NCBI RefSeq assembly: GCF_001427285.1
Contig: NZ_LMFV01000006.1
Coordinates: 39,274 to 95,938 of the forward strand
Direction: 5' to 3'
DNA: 56,665 bases
Origin: Mesorhizobium sp. Root552
Lineage (GTDB): Bacteria > Pseudomonadota > Alphaproteobacteria > Rhizobiales > Rhizobiaceae
In this document: piece by piece, positions 1 to 8,168 of the stretch
How positions within the stretch are numbered: position 1 is the stretch's first letter
Layout: every line of letters begins with the position of its first letter
Made by a program: the position numbers and the translations under genes
Notes under the pieces: model-generated
Told to the model about the DNA's origin: nothing
Database searches by the model: none
Seen by the model: only the letters and a program-made list of their open reading frames with translations

Positions 1-2
1 AA

Positions 3-56
3 CAACGGCGCGGCTGGCCCGCGCTCCCCCGATCCAGTTTGGAGAAATCCCCATGA
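3..56 (+). CDS. 3' end of an upstream island gene (partial)
   Basis: An open frame enters from the left edge and ends at a TGA (54-56) that overlaps the ATG of the next gene (53-55). Only 17 residues are visible, ending in LEKSP, so no family can be named. It is listed because the ATGA overlap is the same junction type used by the genes that follow, which suggests the chain extends to the left. The frame is too short to prove coding. Confidence 0.35.
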   Translation, partial: QRRGWPALPRSSLEKSP

Positions 57-556
57 ACACGAACGACGCCACGCGGGCGACCGCTAGAGCTTTGCCTGAT
101 ATTTTCACCGCACTCGACATTCTTAACCGGGCCTGGAGCCAGGTTGAGTTGATCAACATGGCCGCAGAGGCGTCGAACGTCACCGGCGAAGCTGGTAATG
201 CTATCGCTTGGGGCTGCATCAGCGTCCAAGAGCAGCTTGATCAGGTCAAAGCGTTGCTAAACGCCGATGATAAAGAGCGCGGCGACGGCACCCTTACGAA
301 AATGCTTGTCGTCTACGAAGCAGCCCGCGACCGGATTAACAAGCATGACGACAACGCCACCGTCGAAGACGTGGGCGAAGACCTGAAGTCAATGACCGGT
401 GCCGCGTTGCGCATTATCGGCTATCGCGCCGTTACCAAATTCGATCAGCGGCGTAGGGCAAAGTTCCTTGCCGAGTACACAGACGGCACGATGCTGACCG
501 AAGCCGAGCAAGATGCGCTTGTTGCCTCGCTGATGCCGGAAGGCGGTGCAGCATGA
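53..556 (+). CDS. Hypothetical helical protein, island gene 1
   Basis: A 167-residue protein of unknown function. It has no signal peptide or membrane segment and looks mostly alpha-helical and acidic. An N-terminal helical block (about residues 15-70) has spaced Leu/Ala positions. The C-terminal part (about 130-150) has RRRAKFLAEYTDG, which resembles RQRKFFFVAEQYTDG near the end of the next gene product, so the two may be diverged paralogues. The start is supported by GGAGA about 8 bases upstream. The gene ends in the shared junction GGCGGTGCAGC-ATGA, so its last codons double as the ribosome-binding region of the next gene. The island context suggests an accessory or phage-derived role, but nothing in the sequence gives a function. 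Confidence 0.75.
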   Translation: MNTNDATRATARALPDIFTALDILNRAWSQVELINMAAEASNVTGEAGNAIAWGCISVQEQLDQVKALLNADDKERGDGTLTKMLVVYEAARDRINKHDDNATVEDVGEDLKSMTGAALRIIGYRAVTKFDQRRRAKFLAEYTDGTMLTEAEQDALVASLMPEGGAA

Positions 557-1161
557 GCAAACTCACCCTCAGCGACGTTCAGACGCAAAGCGGCGGGCTG
601 CATAGCTTGCTCTATATGCTCTACGAAGCCTCCTGCGATCTGGACTACACTTCCGAGAAGCCCGGCGCTACCGACGCAGCGAACCGGGTCAACCACCTCA
701 TCATCCTTGCCCGCGACGAAGCCGAACGACTGGACACGGCTATTGGCGAATGCATCGACAATGAGAACGCCAAGGCGCGCGCCAACAGGGCGAAGATCGC
801 ACCAGCCGATGCCCCGGCTTTCGACGTGCGCCATCTGACTATGGATGGCCTCTATAGCGTCTATGACGCGATAACTACTGTCCATGAAGTCGTGAACGCG
901 ATGTGCTGCCAGCCCCGTTTCAATACCGACAAGGACAACGCGCCTGCTCACGGCACGTTGATGGGAGAACTCGCAGATTTCTTTTCTGACATTATGGAGC
1001 GCGTCAGAAGGGAGGCAACTACACGCATCCCGACCAGCGATAACGACAGGCAGAGAAAGTTCTTCTTTGTCGCGGAACAGTACACGGACGGCCTCTGTGA
1101 TCCAGAGTACGCAGTCACCGGACTGAAGAAGGAACTTGCCAAGATCGGGGGTGCGAAATGA
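553..1161 (+). CDS. Hypothetical helical protein, island gene 2
   Basis: A 202-residue soluble protein that I do not recognise. It overlaps the previous gene by four bases (ATGA) and the next gene in the same way, so it is expected to be translationally coupled. The N-terminal 70 residues contain a helix-loop-helix pattern (LLYMLYEASCDL, then HLIILARDEAERLD) with spacing like that in the products at 53, 1727 and 1927. The C-terminal YTDG motif is shared with gene 1. The protein ends IGGAK, matching the GG-A-x endings of its neighbours because those codons form the conserved junction. It could be a nucleoid- or phage-associated accessory protein, but that is a guess. Confidence 0.75.
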   Translation: MSKLTLSDVQTQSGGLHSLLYMLYEASCDLDYTSEKPGATDAANRVNHLIILARDEAERLDTAIGECIDNENAKARANRAKIAPADAPAFDVRHLTMDGLYSVYDAITTVHEVVNAMCCQPRFNTDKDNAPAHGTLMGELADFFSDIMERVRREATTRIPTSDNDRQRKFFFVAEQYTDGLCDPEYAVTGLKKELAKIGGAK

Positions 1162-1730
1162 GCGCTCCCATCGACACCTGCACCTTGATCGCCCAGCATC
1201 GCATCGCATTCAAAGCATGGTGCGATACTAGCGATGAGGAATGGGACACGCCCGCAGCCTTAGCCGCTGGCGACCTGATGGACGCTGCCCATGACGCTCT
1301 GTTCAATCATCGACCGGCAACACTCCAAGAAACTCGGGAGAAAGCGATCTACATGGCGTCCTGCCGCTCTTTCCTTGAGTGGGACAGCATTGAGAAAATC
1401 AAGCTTATTGAAGCGCTGACGCCGGCAGAACCTTCAGCATCAACCAAACTTCAGGCGGCAATCGACGCGTTCTTAGAAGCGAAGCGGGCCTACGACGCGG
1501 CGATTGAAGGAGGTGGCGACGGTGAAGGCCCGGAATGGGATGTTTACGAGGCGACCGAACACGCCGTCATCAGCTATCCTTGCCAGACCATCGAAGACGT
1601 TCGGCTGAAGGGTCAGTTCTTTCTCGATAAGGCAGGGCCGAACGACACGCTGCGCAACTGCTTCAGCAGCGAAGGCCCGACCCTTGACCGGTTCCTCCGC
1701 TCGCTCCTGGGCGAAGGCGGTGCGAAATGA
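1158..1730 (+). CDS. Hypothetical protein with an internal duplication, island gene 3
   Basis: A 190-residue soluble acidic protein of unknown function. Two segments look like copies of one unit. Residues about 15-67 run from RIAFKAW to REKAIYMA. Residues about 110-156 run from RAYDAAI to RLKGQFFL. Aligning DLMDAAHDALFNH with DVYEATEHAVISY and then T-(L/I)-(Q/E)-(E/D)-x-R-x-K shows conserved spacing with roughly 20 percent identity and many conservative matches. The gene is coupled on both sides by ATGA overlaps and ends GEGGAK. Similar repeat units occur in proteins of rhizobial prophage-like islands as I recall them, but I cannot assign a role. Confidence 0.75.
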   Translation: MSAPIDTCTLIAQHRIAFKAWCDTSDEEWDTPAALAAGDLMDAAHDALFNHRPATLQETREKAIYMASCRSFLEWDSIEKIKLIEALTPAEPSASTKLQAAIDAFLEAKRAYDAAIEGGGDGEGPEWDVYEATEHAVISYPCQTIEDVRLKGQFFLDKAGPNDTLRNCFSSEGPTLDRFLRSLLGEGGAK

Positions 1731-1930
1731 AGTTGGCCAGCACCGTATTTGACAATCCCATAGATGAACTCGCCCAAGTCAGGGACGAACTTCGAGTGGT
1801 CTGGCTTGCTCTCGGCAACGACACGGACTCCGAAGGCTATCTCTTGGAAGTAAGGGAACACGTCAACGGGATAGCGAACCGCGTTAGCGACATCGTAAAG
1901 CACCTGAACGCAAAAGGCGGTGCCCAATGA
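1727..1930 (+). CDS. Small hypothetical protein, island gene 4
   Basis: A 67-residue protein predicted to be two helices: DELAQVRDELRVVWLALG, then EVREHVNGIANRVSDIVKHL. It is the minimal form of the helix-loop-helix pattern seen at the N-termini of genes 1 and 2 and in gene 5. It is coupled by ATGA overlaps on both sides and ends AKGGAQ. It has no cysteine, signal peptide or membrane segment. It is short, but the frame sits exactly in the coupled chain and has a ribosome-binding region identical in type to those of its neighbours, so it is probably real. Confidence 0.65.
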   Translation: MKLASTVFDNPIDELAQVRDELRVVWLALGNDTDSEGYLLEVREHVNGIANRVSDIVKHLNAKGGAQ

Positions 1931-2178
1931 CCGCTCCCAAGGAAACCAAAAACCGCTTTGGACAGGGCCACTACACAGACCCCGTTTATGCCGTTTCAAA
2001 TCTGTCTTCGCTATTCTCGGTCTGCGCTATCGCACTGGATGGCCTCTCCGATTATGACGAAGCGCACCAAGAGCGCGGGTTGCAAGACGTAAAGCACACC
2101 TTGGAACTTTGCGCAGTGCTAGCCGTCGATGTTGCAATCCATGTGGAAAAGGCCCTGGCGAAAGGCGGTGTCGAATGA
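1927..2178 (+). CDS. Small hypothetical protein, island gene 5
   Basis: An 83-residue soluble protein of unknown function. It opens with a short basic stretch (KETKNRFGQGHYTDP) and continues with two long helices (SSLFSVCAIALDGL and HTLELCAVLAVDVAIHVEKAL) that keep the pattern of gene 4. It ends AKGGVE. ATGA overlaps join it to the genes before and after. The repeated architecture in genes 1, 2, 4 and 5 suggests an array that arose by duplication and then diverged strongly. Confidence 0.65.
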   Translation: MTAPKETKNRFGQGHYTDPVYAVSNLSSLFSVCAIALDGLSDYDEAHQERGLQDVKHTLELCAVLAVDVAIHVEKALAKGGVE

Positions 2179-2375
2179 AGCCGCTCCGCTATTCCATCGC
2201 CATCCTGATCATGCGCGGTGCTGGCCTCGTTGCCGATCTGGTCGCGCCTGAAATCAAGGAAGACGCACCGGCGCGGTTGCCGATGCGTCCAGTCGAGCAA
2301 ATGCTTCTCGGCTCCATCGTCAGCCTGTCGATCTGCGCGTTGTGGATCTGGTTCAGCGCGAGGGCAGGGCGATGA
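2175..2375 (+). CDS. Small predicted membrane protein, island gene 6
   Basis: A 66-residue protein with one clear hydrophobic segment near the C-terminus (about residues 43-60, LLGSIVSLSICALWIWF) and a weaker one near the N-terminus (residues 6-24). The start at 2175 is chosen because it gives the ATGA overlap with the preceding stop and follows GGCGGTGTCGA. A longer frame from 2109 would run inside the upstream gene. Small holin- or regulator-like membrane peptides are common in phage-derived islands, but nothing here shows lysis activity. Confidence 0.55.
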   Translation: MKPLRYSIAILIMRGAGLVADLVAPEIKEDAPARLPMRPVEQMLLGSIVSLSICALWIWFSARAGR

Positions 2376-2605
2376 ACAACCCCGATAGAGCCGTTGAGTT
2401 GGCGCAATTCCTTCATGAAGCGCAAGGCATGAGCGCCACTGAGATGCAGGCCGAAACTGTGCGCCGGTGGCCTGACCTCACACAGGATGAACTCCAACGC
2501 GGCGTGAAGATTGCTATGGAACTCCTGCAATCCGATACAGCCGAGCATCAAGCCGAAGCTGAGGCCATTCGTGCAGAGTTGGCTAGGCGGGAGCAGGGTC
2601 GATGA
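2372..2605 (+). CDS. Small hypothetical protein, island gene 7
   Basis: A 77-residue acidic helical protein, not recognised. The start at 2372 overlaps the preceding stop (ATGA) and follows GAGGGCAGGGCG. The stop overlaps the next start in the same way. The composition is rich in Ala, Glu and Gln with a regular charge pattern (ELAQFLHEAQGM, then IAMELLQSD, then AEAEAIRAELARRE), so a coiled-coil tendency is possible. It has no catalytic motif. Confidence 0.6.
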   Translation: MNNPDRAVELAQFLHEAQGMSATEMQAETVRRWPDLTQDELQRGVKIAMELLQSDTAEHQAEAEAIRAELARREQGR

Positions 2606-2868
2606 AGCGGGACCCGGTATTGCTTCCGCCGACGCTTGCACCGCGAGGGCTGACCCGAGACGAGGCAGCGGCCTATCTCGGAATCGGCGCGACCTTGTTC
2701 GATGATCTGGTGAAGGCCGGGGCGCTTCCGGCTGCCCGCAAGTTGCGTGGCGCGGTGCGATGGGATCGCTTGGAGGTTGACGCAGCGTTTGAAAAGTTGC
2801 CACGTAATGGCCCTGAACCGGCCCGCGATCCGCCGCCTGACGATCCGTGGAGCCGACCACGTGCCTGA
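2602..2868 (+). CDS. Excisionase-like helix-turn-helix protein
   Basis: An 88-residue protein with a MerR/excisionase-type winged helix (HTH_17-like) at about residues 18-62. LTRDEAAAYLGIGATLFDDLV is the helix-turn-helix, and GALPAARKLRGAVRWDRLEVDAAF is the wing and following helix. Proteins of this size directly upstream of a tyrosine integrase usually act as the recombination directionality factor (Xis) or as a regulator of it. Its stop overlaps the proposed GTG start of the integrase. The C-terminus is a proline-rich tail. The HTH assignment is good; the excisionase role is inferred from position. Confidence 0.75.
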   Translation: MKRDPVLLPPTLAPRGLTRDEAAAYLGIGATLFDDLVKAGALPAARKLRGAVRWDRLEVDAAFEKLPRNGPEPARDPPPDDPWSRPRA

Positions 2869-3976
2869 GGTGCCATTGGAAATGCAAGTGAAGCTGCGAC
2901 ACGTCAACCGTGAGGTGGACCGACACAATGTCGTGCGTTTCTACTATCGCAAGGGAAAAGGTAGGCGGATACCGCTTGAAGGCGAGCCGGGAACCGATGA
3001 GTTCCTGGCCTCGTACGAGCGCGCCAAGATGACTGACGCGGCACCGAAGGGAAAGACGCCGGTCAAGGTCAGGGAGGTGCGCAAGAACACCCTACGGTGG
3101 CTGTGCGTCGAGTATTTTGGCAGTGCCGAGTTCAAGTTGCTCGACCCAAGGACGCAGAAGGTGCGCCGGCAAATTCTGGAACACTGCCTTGATGAACCGG
3201 TGGAACCGGGCAGCCAGCACCTGTTTGCCGATTATCCGCTGGACCGAATAACCCCAAGGGCCATCAAGGTCTTGCGCGACAGGAAGTTGGGAGCGCCGGA
3301 AGCGGCTAACTCGCGCGTCAAGGCGCTGCGACAGGTTTTCGCCTTCGGGCTGGACGAGGAAGACGAACACGGCAATGCGCTGGTGGACCGGAACCCGGCC
3401 CGCGACGTGTCCTACTTCGACGGCAACTCGGAAGGCATTCATGCGTGGTCGCTGGCAGAGGTTGAGCAGTACGAGAAGAAATACCCTACAGGGACGAAGG
3501 CGCGACTTGCACTCGACCTCCTGCTATACACCTGCCAACGTCGATCCGACGTGGTGAGATTTGGTCGGCAGCATGTTCGCAATGAGGTTTTGACGTTCAC
3601 ACAGTTCAAAGGCCGCAAGCGCAAGCCCGTAACCTTGGAGCTACCAATCATTCCCGTACTGCGGAAATCCATCGACGCCACCAAGACCGGCGACATGACG
3701 TTCCTGATTAATGACCTGAACCGCGGCTTCAGCGATGCCGGATTCGGGAACAAGTTCAGGGAGTGGTGCAATAAGGCTGGATTACCCCAATGCAGCGCCC
3801 ACGGCCTGCGCAAAGCCGGGGCCGCCCGTCTCGCGGAACTTGGCTGCACAGATCGCCAGATCATGGCCATCACCGGCCATCTGACCGAAAAAGAGGTGAC
3901 CCGCTACACCCGTTCGGCCAACCAAAAGGTGATGGCAAAGGCAGCCATGAAGCGGCTTGCCAAGAACACGCGGTGA
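2861..3976 (+). CDS. Tyrosine-type site-specific integrase
   Basis: About 371 residues with the catalytic signature of phage integrases: Arg in CQRRSDV (about residue 227), a Lys region at KGRKRKP, HGLR (His 314, Arg 317), GH (His 340) and the nucleophile Tyr in VTRYTRS (about 349). The N-terminal part is the core-binding domain. The start is set at GTG 2861, which overlaps the upstream stop and has GGAG 8 bases before it. ATG 2882 is an alternative, and the in-frame ATG at 2747 lies inside the HTH gene. The gene reads toward the 3' end of tRNA-Phe 90 bp away, the usual arrangement for an element that integrates into a tRNA 3' end. It should catalyse integration and, with the HTH protein, excision. 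Confidence 0.93.
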   Translation: MPEVPLEMQVKLRHVNREVDRHNVVRFYYRKGKGRRIPLEGEPGTDEFLASYERAKMTDAAPKGKTPVKVREVRKNTLRWLCVEYFGSAEFKLLDPRTQKVRRQILEHCLDEPVEPGSQHLFADYPLDRITPRAIKVLRDRKLGAPEAANSRVKALRQVFAFGLDEEDEHGNALVDRNPARDVSYFDGNSEGIHAWSLAEVEQYEKKYPTGTKARLALDLLLYTCQRRSDVVRFGRQHVRNEVLTFTQFKGRKRKPVTLELPIIPVLRKSIDATKTGDMTFLINDLNRGFSDAGFGNKFREWCNKAGLPQCSAHGLRKAGAARLAELGCTDRQIMAITGHLTEKEVTRYTRSANQKVMAKAAMKRLAKNTR

Positions 3977-4065
3977 ACGAAAATCCCTAACCTTTTGCCC
4001 TAACCCTGTCCCGTTCGGGATTTCGAGGCAGAAAGTGAAGCGAAATCAAATGGGATTTAAAGGGA

Positions 4066-4141
<76 letters not shown>

Positions 4142-4320
4142 ATCTCTCGGAAATGTCGCATTGGCCGCGCTTCCGGCTTTTGCAACGTGCTTGGGCACCT
4201 GCGAAAGCGCGTGGGTTATAGCATGAGAATCCCGCCTGTCTAGACGCGTTGGAGGGTTTTAAATGCCATAACGATGCTCCTGCCCAGTGTGGCGTAGACA
4301 GGAATTCAGGCAGAGACCTG

Positions 4321-4722
4321 CTACTCCATGCGCCGATATGCCGTCAGGCTCGAATAACGCTTGCGCGGGCCGTATACACGCCAGAATTCGATCCAGAAGT
4401 TTGTGTTCCGAAACAGGAACTTGCCGCGGTAAAGATCGCTACCGCAGTGGTGATGAGCGACTTGGTTCGGCGCCAGTCCCAGTTTTATGAATTCCAGTCC
4501 GGTAGGAAAGAGCACGGTGATGCCATCATCGTCCATCGCAAGCTGATAGCTTCGATTTGCCTCGACGGTGGCCGTTCCGATTTGAAGCTCTCCGCGCTCG
4601 ACGATCGATGTCTTGGTGAGCGTCGCAACACCGGCAAAGTGATGCTGCGTGTGGTTGAGGTGATCGACGACGGCACGCCTCACCCGCCAACTGCCGACGA
4701 AACCATATGCCAAGGGATCCAT
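4321..4722 (-). CDS. DUF6314-like protein
   Basis: About 133 residues resembling the DUF6314 family of small beta-rich proteins. Recognisable parts are GSWRVRRAVVDH near the N-terminus, an internal beta pattern, HHCGSDLYRGKF near the middle and FWRVYGPRKRYSSLTAYRR at the end (DLYR and GPRKxY are typical of the family as I remember it). The function is unknown. The start at 4722 gives MDPLAYGFVGSW. A GTG at 4728 is possible, and the frame stays open to 4971, but that extension is Cys/His-rich, does not resemble the family and would run into the gene at 4898. The gene diverges from the transporter gene at 4898. Confidence 0.55.
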   Translation of the reverse strand: MDPLAYGFVGSWRVRRAVVDHLNHTQHHFAGVATLTKTSIVERGELQIGTATVEANRSYQLAMDDDGITVLFPTGLEFIKLGLAPNQVAHHHCGSDLYRGKFLFRNTNFWIEFWRVYGPRKRYSSLTAYRRME

Positions 4723-4897
4723 AGCCACACCAACTTTGCTGGCATCCCTATCACTCGCAGACCCAATCGTGTCCAGTCCCAGATCGGGAGGCGCACGCAA
4801 GCATGAGGATCGGATCAATCGAAAAAAGCGAACATTCCGACAAAAACAATGCGTTGGAATAGATATATGAAGAATGTCATTCCCCAGACCGTGAAGT

Positions 4898-5977
4898 ATG
4901 GAGAATGAATTGTCTTCCGTTTCCTCAGTCGGCCGTGCAGCCAATGCCTTGCCGACCGAATCCGCTGGCAAAGCGACGCCCCCCTCGCCGTTAGACCGGC
5001 CCCTGATGCTGTGGCCGGGTATTGTCCTCGTCGCGATCGTGGTTGGGGCAGCCTATTCGCTGCGCGAATTTCCGGGGCTGACCATCTTCAGCCCGATGAT
5101 CCTAGCGGTGATTATTGGAATGGTCTTCGCCAATGTCGTCGGCGTCGCACCGAACACCAAGGCCGGCATCGGTTTTTCCCAGAAGAGCCTGCTTCGCTTC
5201 GCCATTGTCATGCTGGGTTTCCAGCTCACGATTGGCCAGGTGCTTTCAATCGGAGCAAGCGGGTTTGGCATCGTCGCGCTCACCCTTGGCGCAACATTCT
5301 TGTTCACGATTACCCTCGGCCGTTTCCTTGGCGTGGAACGGCGGCTGGCTGAACTGATTGCCGCTGGAACTTCGATATGCGGCGCTTCGGCCATTGTCGC
5401 CACGAATGCAGTTACGTCTGCGCGCGACGAGGACGTGGCTTACGCCGTGGCCTGCATCACCTTGTTTGGAACCGTCGCTATGCTGGGTTATCCGCTGCTG
5501 GCTCCGGCGCTCGGCCTTGACCAGCATCACTTCGGACTTTGGGCGGGAGCTTCGATCCACGAGGTCGCGCAGGTTATCGGTGCGGCGTTCCAGAATGGCC
5601 CGGAAGCAGGTGAGATCGGAACGGTTGCGAAGTTGACGAGGGTGGCGCTGCTCGCACCGATGGTTATCGCGCTGGGTCTGGTTGTTCGCCGCGGCAGCGG
5701 TGGTCAGGACGGTGCGTCACGGCCGCCTTTGCCATTGTTCGTCGTCGGCTTTGTCGTCGTGGTTCTGTTCAACAGTTTCGTCGGTATTCCAGATGCCGTC
5801 CGCCCCACCGTCTCGTTCGTCACGACGCTGATGCTGTCGATGGGGCTGGCGGCGATGGGACTTCACACCAATGTTTCCGAGATAAGGTCCCGAGGCCTGA
5901 GGCCGCTCTTTCTTGCGCTTTCCGCATTTGTGTTTATCGCTGGTTTCAGTCTCATGCTGGTGAAGCTGGCGGGTTGA
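4898..5977 (+). CDS. yeiH: YeiH-type (UPF0324) inner membrane transporter
   Basis: A 359-residue integral membrane protein with about ten hydrophobic segments, of the family annotated as putative sulfate exporter (UPF0324/YeiH). Typical stretches are [40 protein letters not shown], the glycine-rich [16 protein letters not shown] and the helix around [15 protein letters not shown]. The C-terminal pair of helices includes [18 protein letters not shown]. The true substrate of the family is not firmly settled. A LysR gene follows after 10 bp in the same direction. E. coli also keeps yeiH beside a LysR gene (yeiE), although divergently, so the regulator probably controls this transporter. Confidence 0.88.
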   Translation: MENELSSVSSVGRAANALPTESAGKATPPSPLDRPLMLWPGIVLVAIVVGAAYSLREFPGLTIFSPMILAVIIGMVFANVVGVAPNTKAGIGFSQKSLLRFAIVMLGFQLTIGQVLSIGASGFGIVALTLGATFLFTITLGRFLGVERRLAELIAAGTSICGASAIVATNAVTSARDEDVAYAVACITLFGTVAMLGYPLLAPALGLDQHHFGLWAGASIHEVAQVIGAAFQNGPEAGEIGTVAKLTRVALLAPMVIALGLVVRRGSGGQDGASRPPLPLFVVGFVVVVLFNSFVGIPDAVRPTVSFVTTLMLSMGLAAMGLHTNVSEIRSRGLRPLFLALSAFVFIAGFSLMLVKLAG

Positions 5978-5987
5978 AGGACGCGGG

Positions 5988-6875
5988 ATGACGCTTGAGC
6001 AGTTGCGGATTTTCGTTGCCGTTGCCGAACGCGAACACGTGACGCGCGCGGCCGCCGACCTCAATCTGACGCAGTCCGCAACCAGCGCCGCCGTGGCGGC
6101 TCTTGAAGCTCGCTACGCAACGAAACTGTTCGATCGTGTCGGTCGGCGTATCGCGCTGACCGATGCCGGAAGGATATTCCTGACTGAGGCAAAAGCGGTC
6201 CTTGCGCGTGCCGCGACGGCGGAACTTGTGCTGGCGGATCTTGCCGGATTGAAGGCCGGATCGCTTAATCTCGCTGCCAGCCAGACCGTCGGCAATTACT
6301 GGTTGCCAAAGGTTATCCATGCTTTCCGCACCGCCTATCCGGGCCTGTCGGTCGAACTCACAATGGGCAATACCGAGACCGTTGCCGCGCTGGTGAGGGA
6401 TGGCGAGGCCAACCTCGGCTTTGTCGAGGGGCTGGTCGAAGATGCCGTGCTTCAGGCAACCGCGGTTGCCGATGACGAGATGATGCTCGTGGTGCCGGTA
6501 GGCCACGCCTGGGCCAAGGCAGGGCAGGGTGCAGAGATCGATTTGAGATCAAGCCGCTGGGTGCTGCGCGAACATGGGTCGGGCACGCGTTCCATCGTCC
6601 ATGCGATGCTCAAGCAGCGAGGTTATGGCCTGTCCGATATCGAGATCGACATCTTGCTGCCCTCCAATGAAGCTGTGCGTGCGGCCGTCGAATCCGGAGC
6701 AGGAGCAACCGTTCTGTCTAAGCTTGTGGTTACGAGTGCGTTGCAGACCGGACGCCTTGTGGCGGTGGATTGTGCAGTACCGCGCCGCCAGTTCTATATG
6801 CTGCACCACAACCAGCACCATGTGACCGCAGCCGAGCGCGAATTCGTCCGTCTCGTCAAAGAAATTTCACTTTAG
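5988..6875 (+). CDS. LysR-family transcriptional regulator
   Basis: A 295-residue LysR regulator. The winged HTH lies at residues 1-60 (MTLEQLRIFVAVAE, then HVTRAAADLNLTQSATSAAVAALE), followed by a type-2 periplasmic-binding-fold effector domain at about 90-295. The subtype is CbbR/CysB/YeiE-like, judging by SLNLAASQTVGNYWLPKVI. It lies 10 bp after the YeiH-type gene and is probably in the same transcript, so it may be autoregulated with the transporter as target. The effector is unknown; a sulfur oxyanion is a guess from the transporter family only. Confidence 0.9.
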   Translation: MTLEQLRIFVAVAEREHVTRAAADLNLTQSATSAAVAALEARYATKLFDRVGRRIALTDAGRIFLTEAKAVLARAATAELVLADLAGLKAGSLNLAASQTVGNYWLPKVIHAFRTAYPGLSVELTMGNTETVAALVRDGEANLGFVEGLVEDAVLQATAVADDEMMLVVPVGHAWAKAGQGAEIDLRSSRWVLREHGSGTRSIVHAMLKQRGYGLSDIEIDILLPSNEAVRAAVESGAGATVLSKLVVTSALQTGRLVAVDCAVPRRQFYMLHHNQHHVTAAEREFVRLVKEISL

Positions 6876-6890
6876 ACGCAGTGTCGCTTC

Positions 6891-8123
6891 TCAGGAAACG
6901 GGCCGTTCGTCGGCGATCACTTTGCCATCGTTTGGCAGGCTGCCAGGCGGCACGAGTTCAACGGCGCCTTTCATCTTGGTGGAAGCAAGGAGTGCGGCCT
7001 CGATGGCCGGCGGCAAATCAGTCCGACTTGAGGCTGCTTCCACTTTCAGGAGCATCGCATCCTGCTCGTCCGCACGTGTGACGATCAGGCGAAGGCGGCC
7101 AAGCTCGGGAAATTTCTTTGCGATTGTGGCGATCTGGGCGGGGTCCACGAACATGCCCTTGACCTTGGTGCGTTGGTCAGCACGTCCAAGCCAGCCGGCA
7201 AGGCGCATGTTGGTCCGACTACAGGCGCTTGGTCCCGGCAATACGCGCGACAGATCGCCGGTGCCGAAACGCAACAGCGGATATTCCGCATTCAGCCTGG
7301 TGACCACGACTTCGCCCACGTCGCCATCGGCAACGGCTTCATTGGTTCCCGGTCGAACGATCTCGACAATCAGGTTTTCGTTCACGACGAGACCTGAACG
7401 TGCCGAGGTTTCATAGGCGATGACGCCGAGTTCGGCGCTTGCATAGGCTTGGTAGGCATCCACACCGTGATTGGCGACTTCCTGCTGCAGGGAAGCGGGG
7501 AAGGCTGCGCCGGAGACAACGGCTTGTCTGAACGGATTTACAAGGTTTCCCGCTGCCATGCGGTCGAGCAAGATTTTCAGGAAATCGGGCGTCCCGACAT
7601 AGCCGGACGGCTTGAGAACCGCGATCGCCTCGACCTGTTGGTCGGTGTTGCCGACGCCTGCCGGAATGACGGCGCAGCCAAGCGCATGGGCGCCCGATTC
7701 CATGATGTGTCCGCCGGGAGTAAGGTGATAGCTGAAGGCGTTGTGCACTATATCCTTTGCCCGTATACCGGCGGCAAAGAACGCACGGGCCGAACCCCAC
7801 CAATCGATGCCGTGCCCCTCGGGATCGAAGATCGGGCCGGGCGACACAAGGAGCCGCTTCAGGGCGCCAGTATCGACTGCCGTCAGTCCGGCAAAGGGTG
7901 GGTTTTCGGCTTGCAGGGACAGCAAGTTGCCTTTCCGGACAACCGGGATTTTTTGCAAGGCGGAACGCTCGCGCAGCGTTTCGATAGCGACGTCTTGTAG
8001 TTGCCGGTTCAGTGCCGGCGCCGTGCTGCGAGTGCCTTCAAGGAGCGAGCGCAGCTTTGCAAACAGCGCCGTCTCGCGGGCAATCGGGTCCTGGGTTTCA
8101 TCGGCGGTGTAATGTAAGGACAT
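6891..8123 (-). CDS. PaaK-like acyl/aryl-CoA ligase
   Basis: A 410-residue member of the adenylate-forming family closest to phenylacetate-CoA ligase (PaaK-like). Visible landmarks are an N-terminal segment on an aromatic-acid-ligase plan, LKPSGYVGTPDFLKILL, AYASAELGVIAYE in the substrate/AMP pocket, GDVGEVVVTRL, YPLLRFGTGDLSR and a C-terminal lid domain after TKVKGMFVDPAQI. It should form an acyl-AMP and then the CoA thioester of a carboxylic acid. It is the last gene of the minus-strand operon that encodes a Liv-type importer and a second AMP-forming ligase, so it probably activates the imported acid. The canonical Ser/Thr/Gly-rich P-loop is weak here, which makes the exact substrate and activity uncertain. 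Confidence 0.8.
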   Translation of the reverse strand: MSLHYTADETQDPIARETALFAKLRSLLEGTRSTAPALNRQLQDVAIETLRERSALQKIPVVRKGNLLSLQAENPPFAGLTAVDTGALKRLLVSPGPIFDPEGHGIDWWGSARAFFAAGIRAKDIVHNAFSYHLTPGGHIMESGAHALGCAVIPAGVGNTDQQVEAIAVLKPSGYVGTPDFLKILLDRMAAGNLVNPFRQAVVSGAAFPASLQQEVANHGVDAYQAYASAELGVIAYETSARSGLVVNENLIVEIVRPGTNEAVADGDVGEVVVTRLNAEYPLLRFGTGDLSRVLPGPSACSRTNMRLAGWLGRADQRTKVKGMFVDPAQIATIAKKFPELGRLRLIVTRADEQDAMLLKVEAASSRTDLPPAIEAALLASTKMKGAVELVPPGSLPNDGKVIADERPVS

Positions 8124-8168
8124 CGGTCCTGTGACCTCTAAAGACTTTTCGGAAAAGGGCTGCCCGGC

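Noticed and set aside
2747..2860. N-terminal extension of the integrase to an upstream ATG
   Set aside because: It lies inside the HTH gene in another frame, and the GTG at 2861 with GGAG upstream fits better.
4249..4806. A plus-strand frame of 185 codons opposite the DUF6314-like gene
   Set aside because: It has no recognisable domain, while the minus-strand frame shows family motifs.
4723..4971. N-terminal extension of the DUF6314-like gene
   Set aside because: The frame is open, but the residues do not resemble the family and it would overlap the divergent transporter gene.
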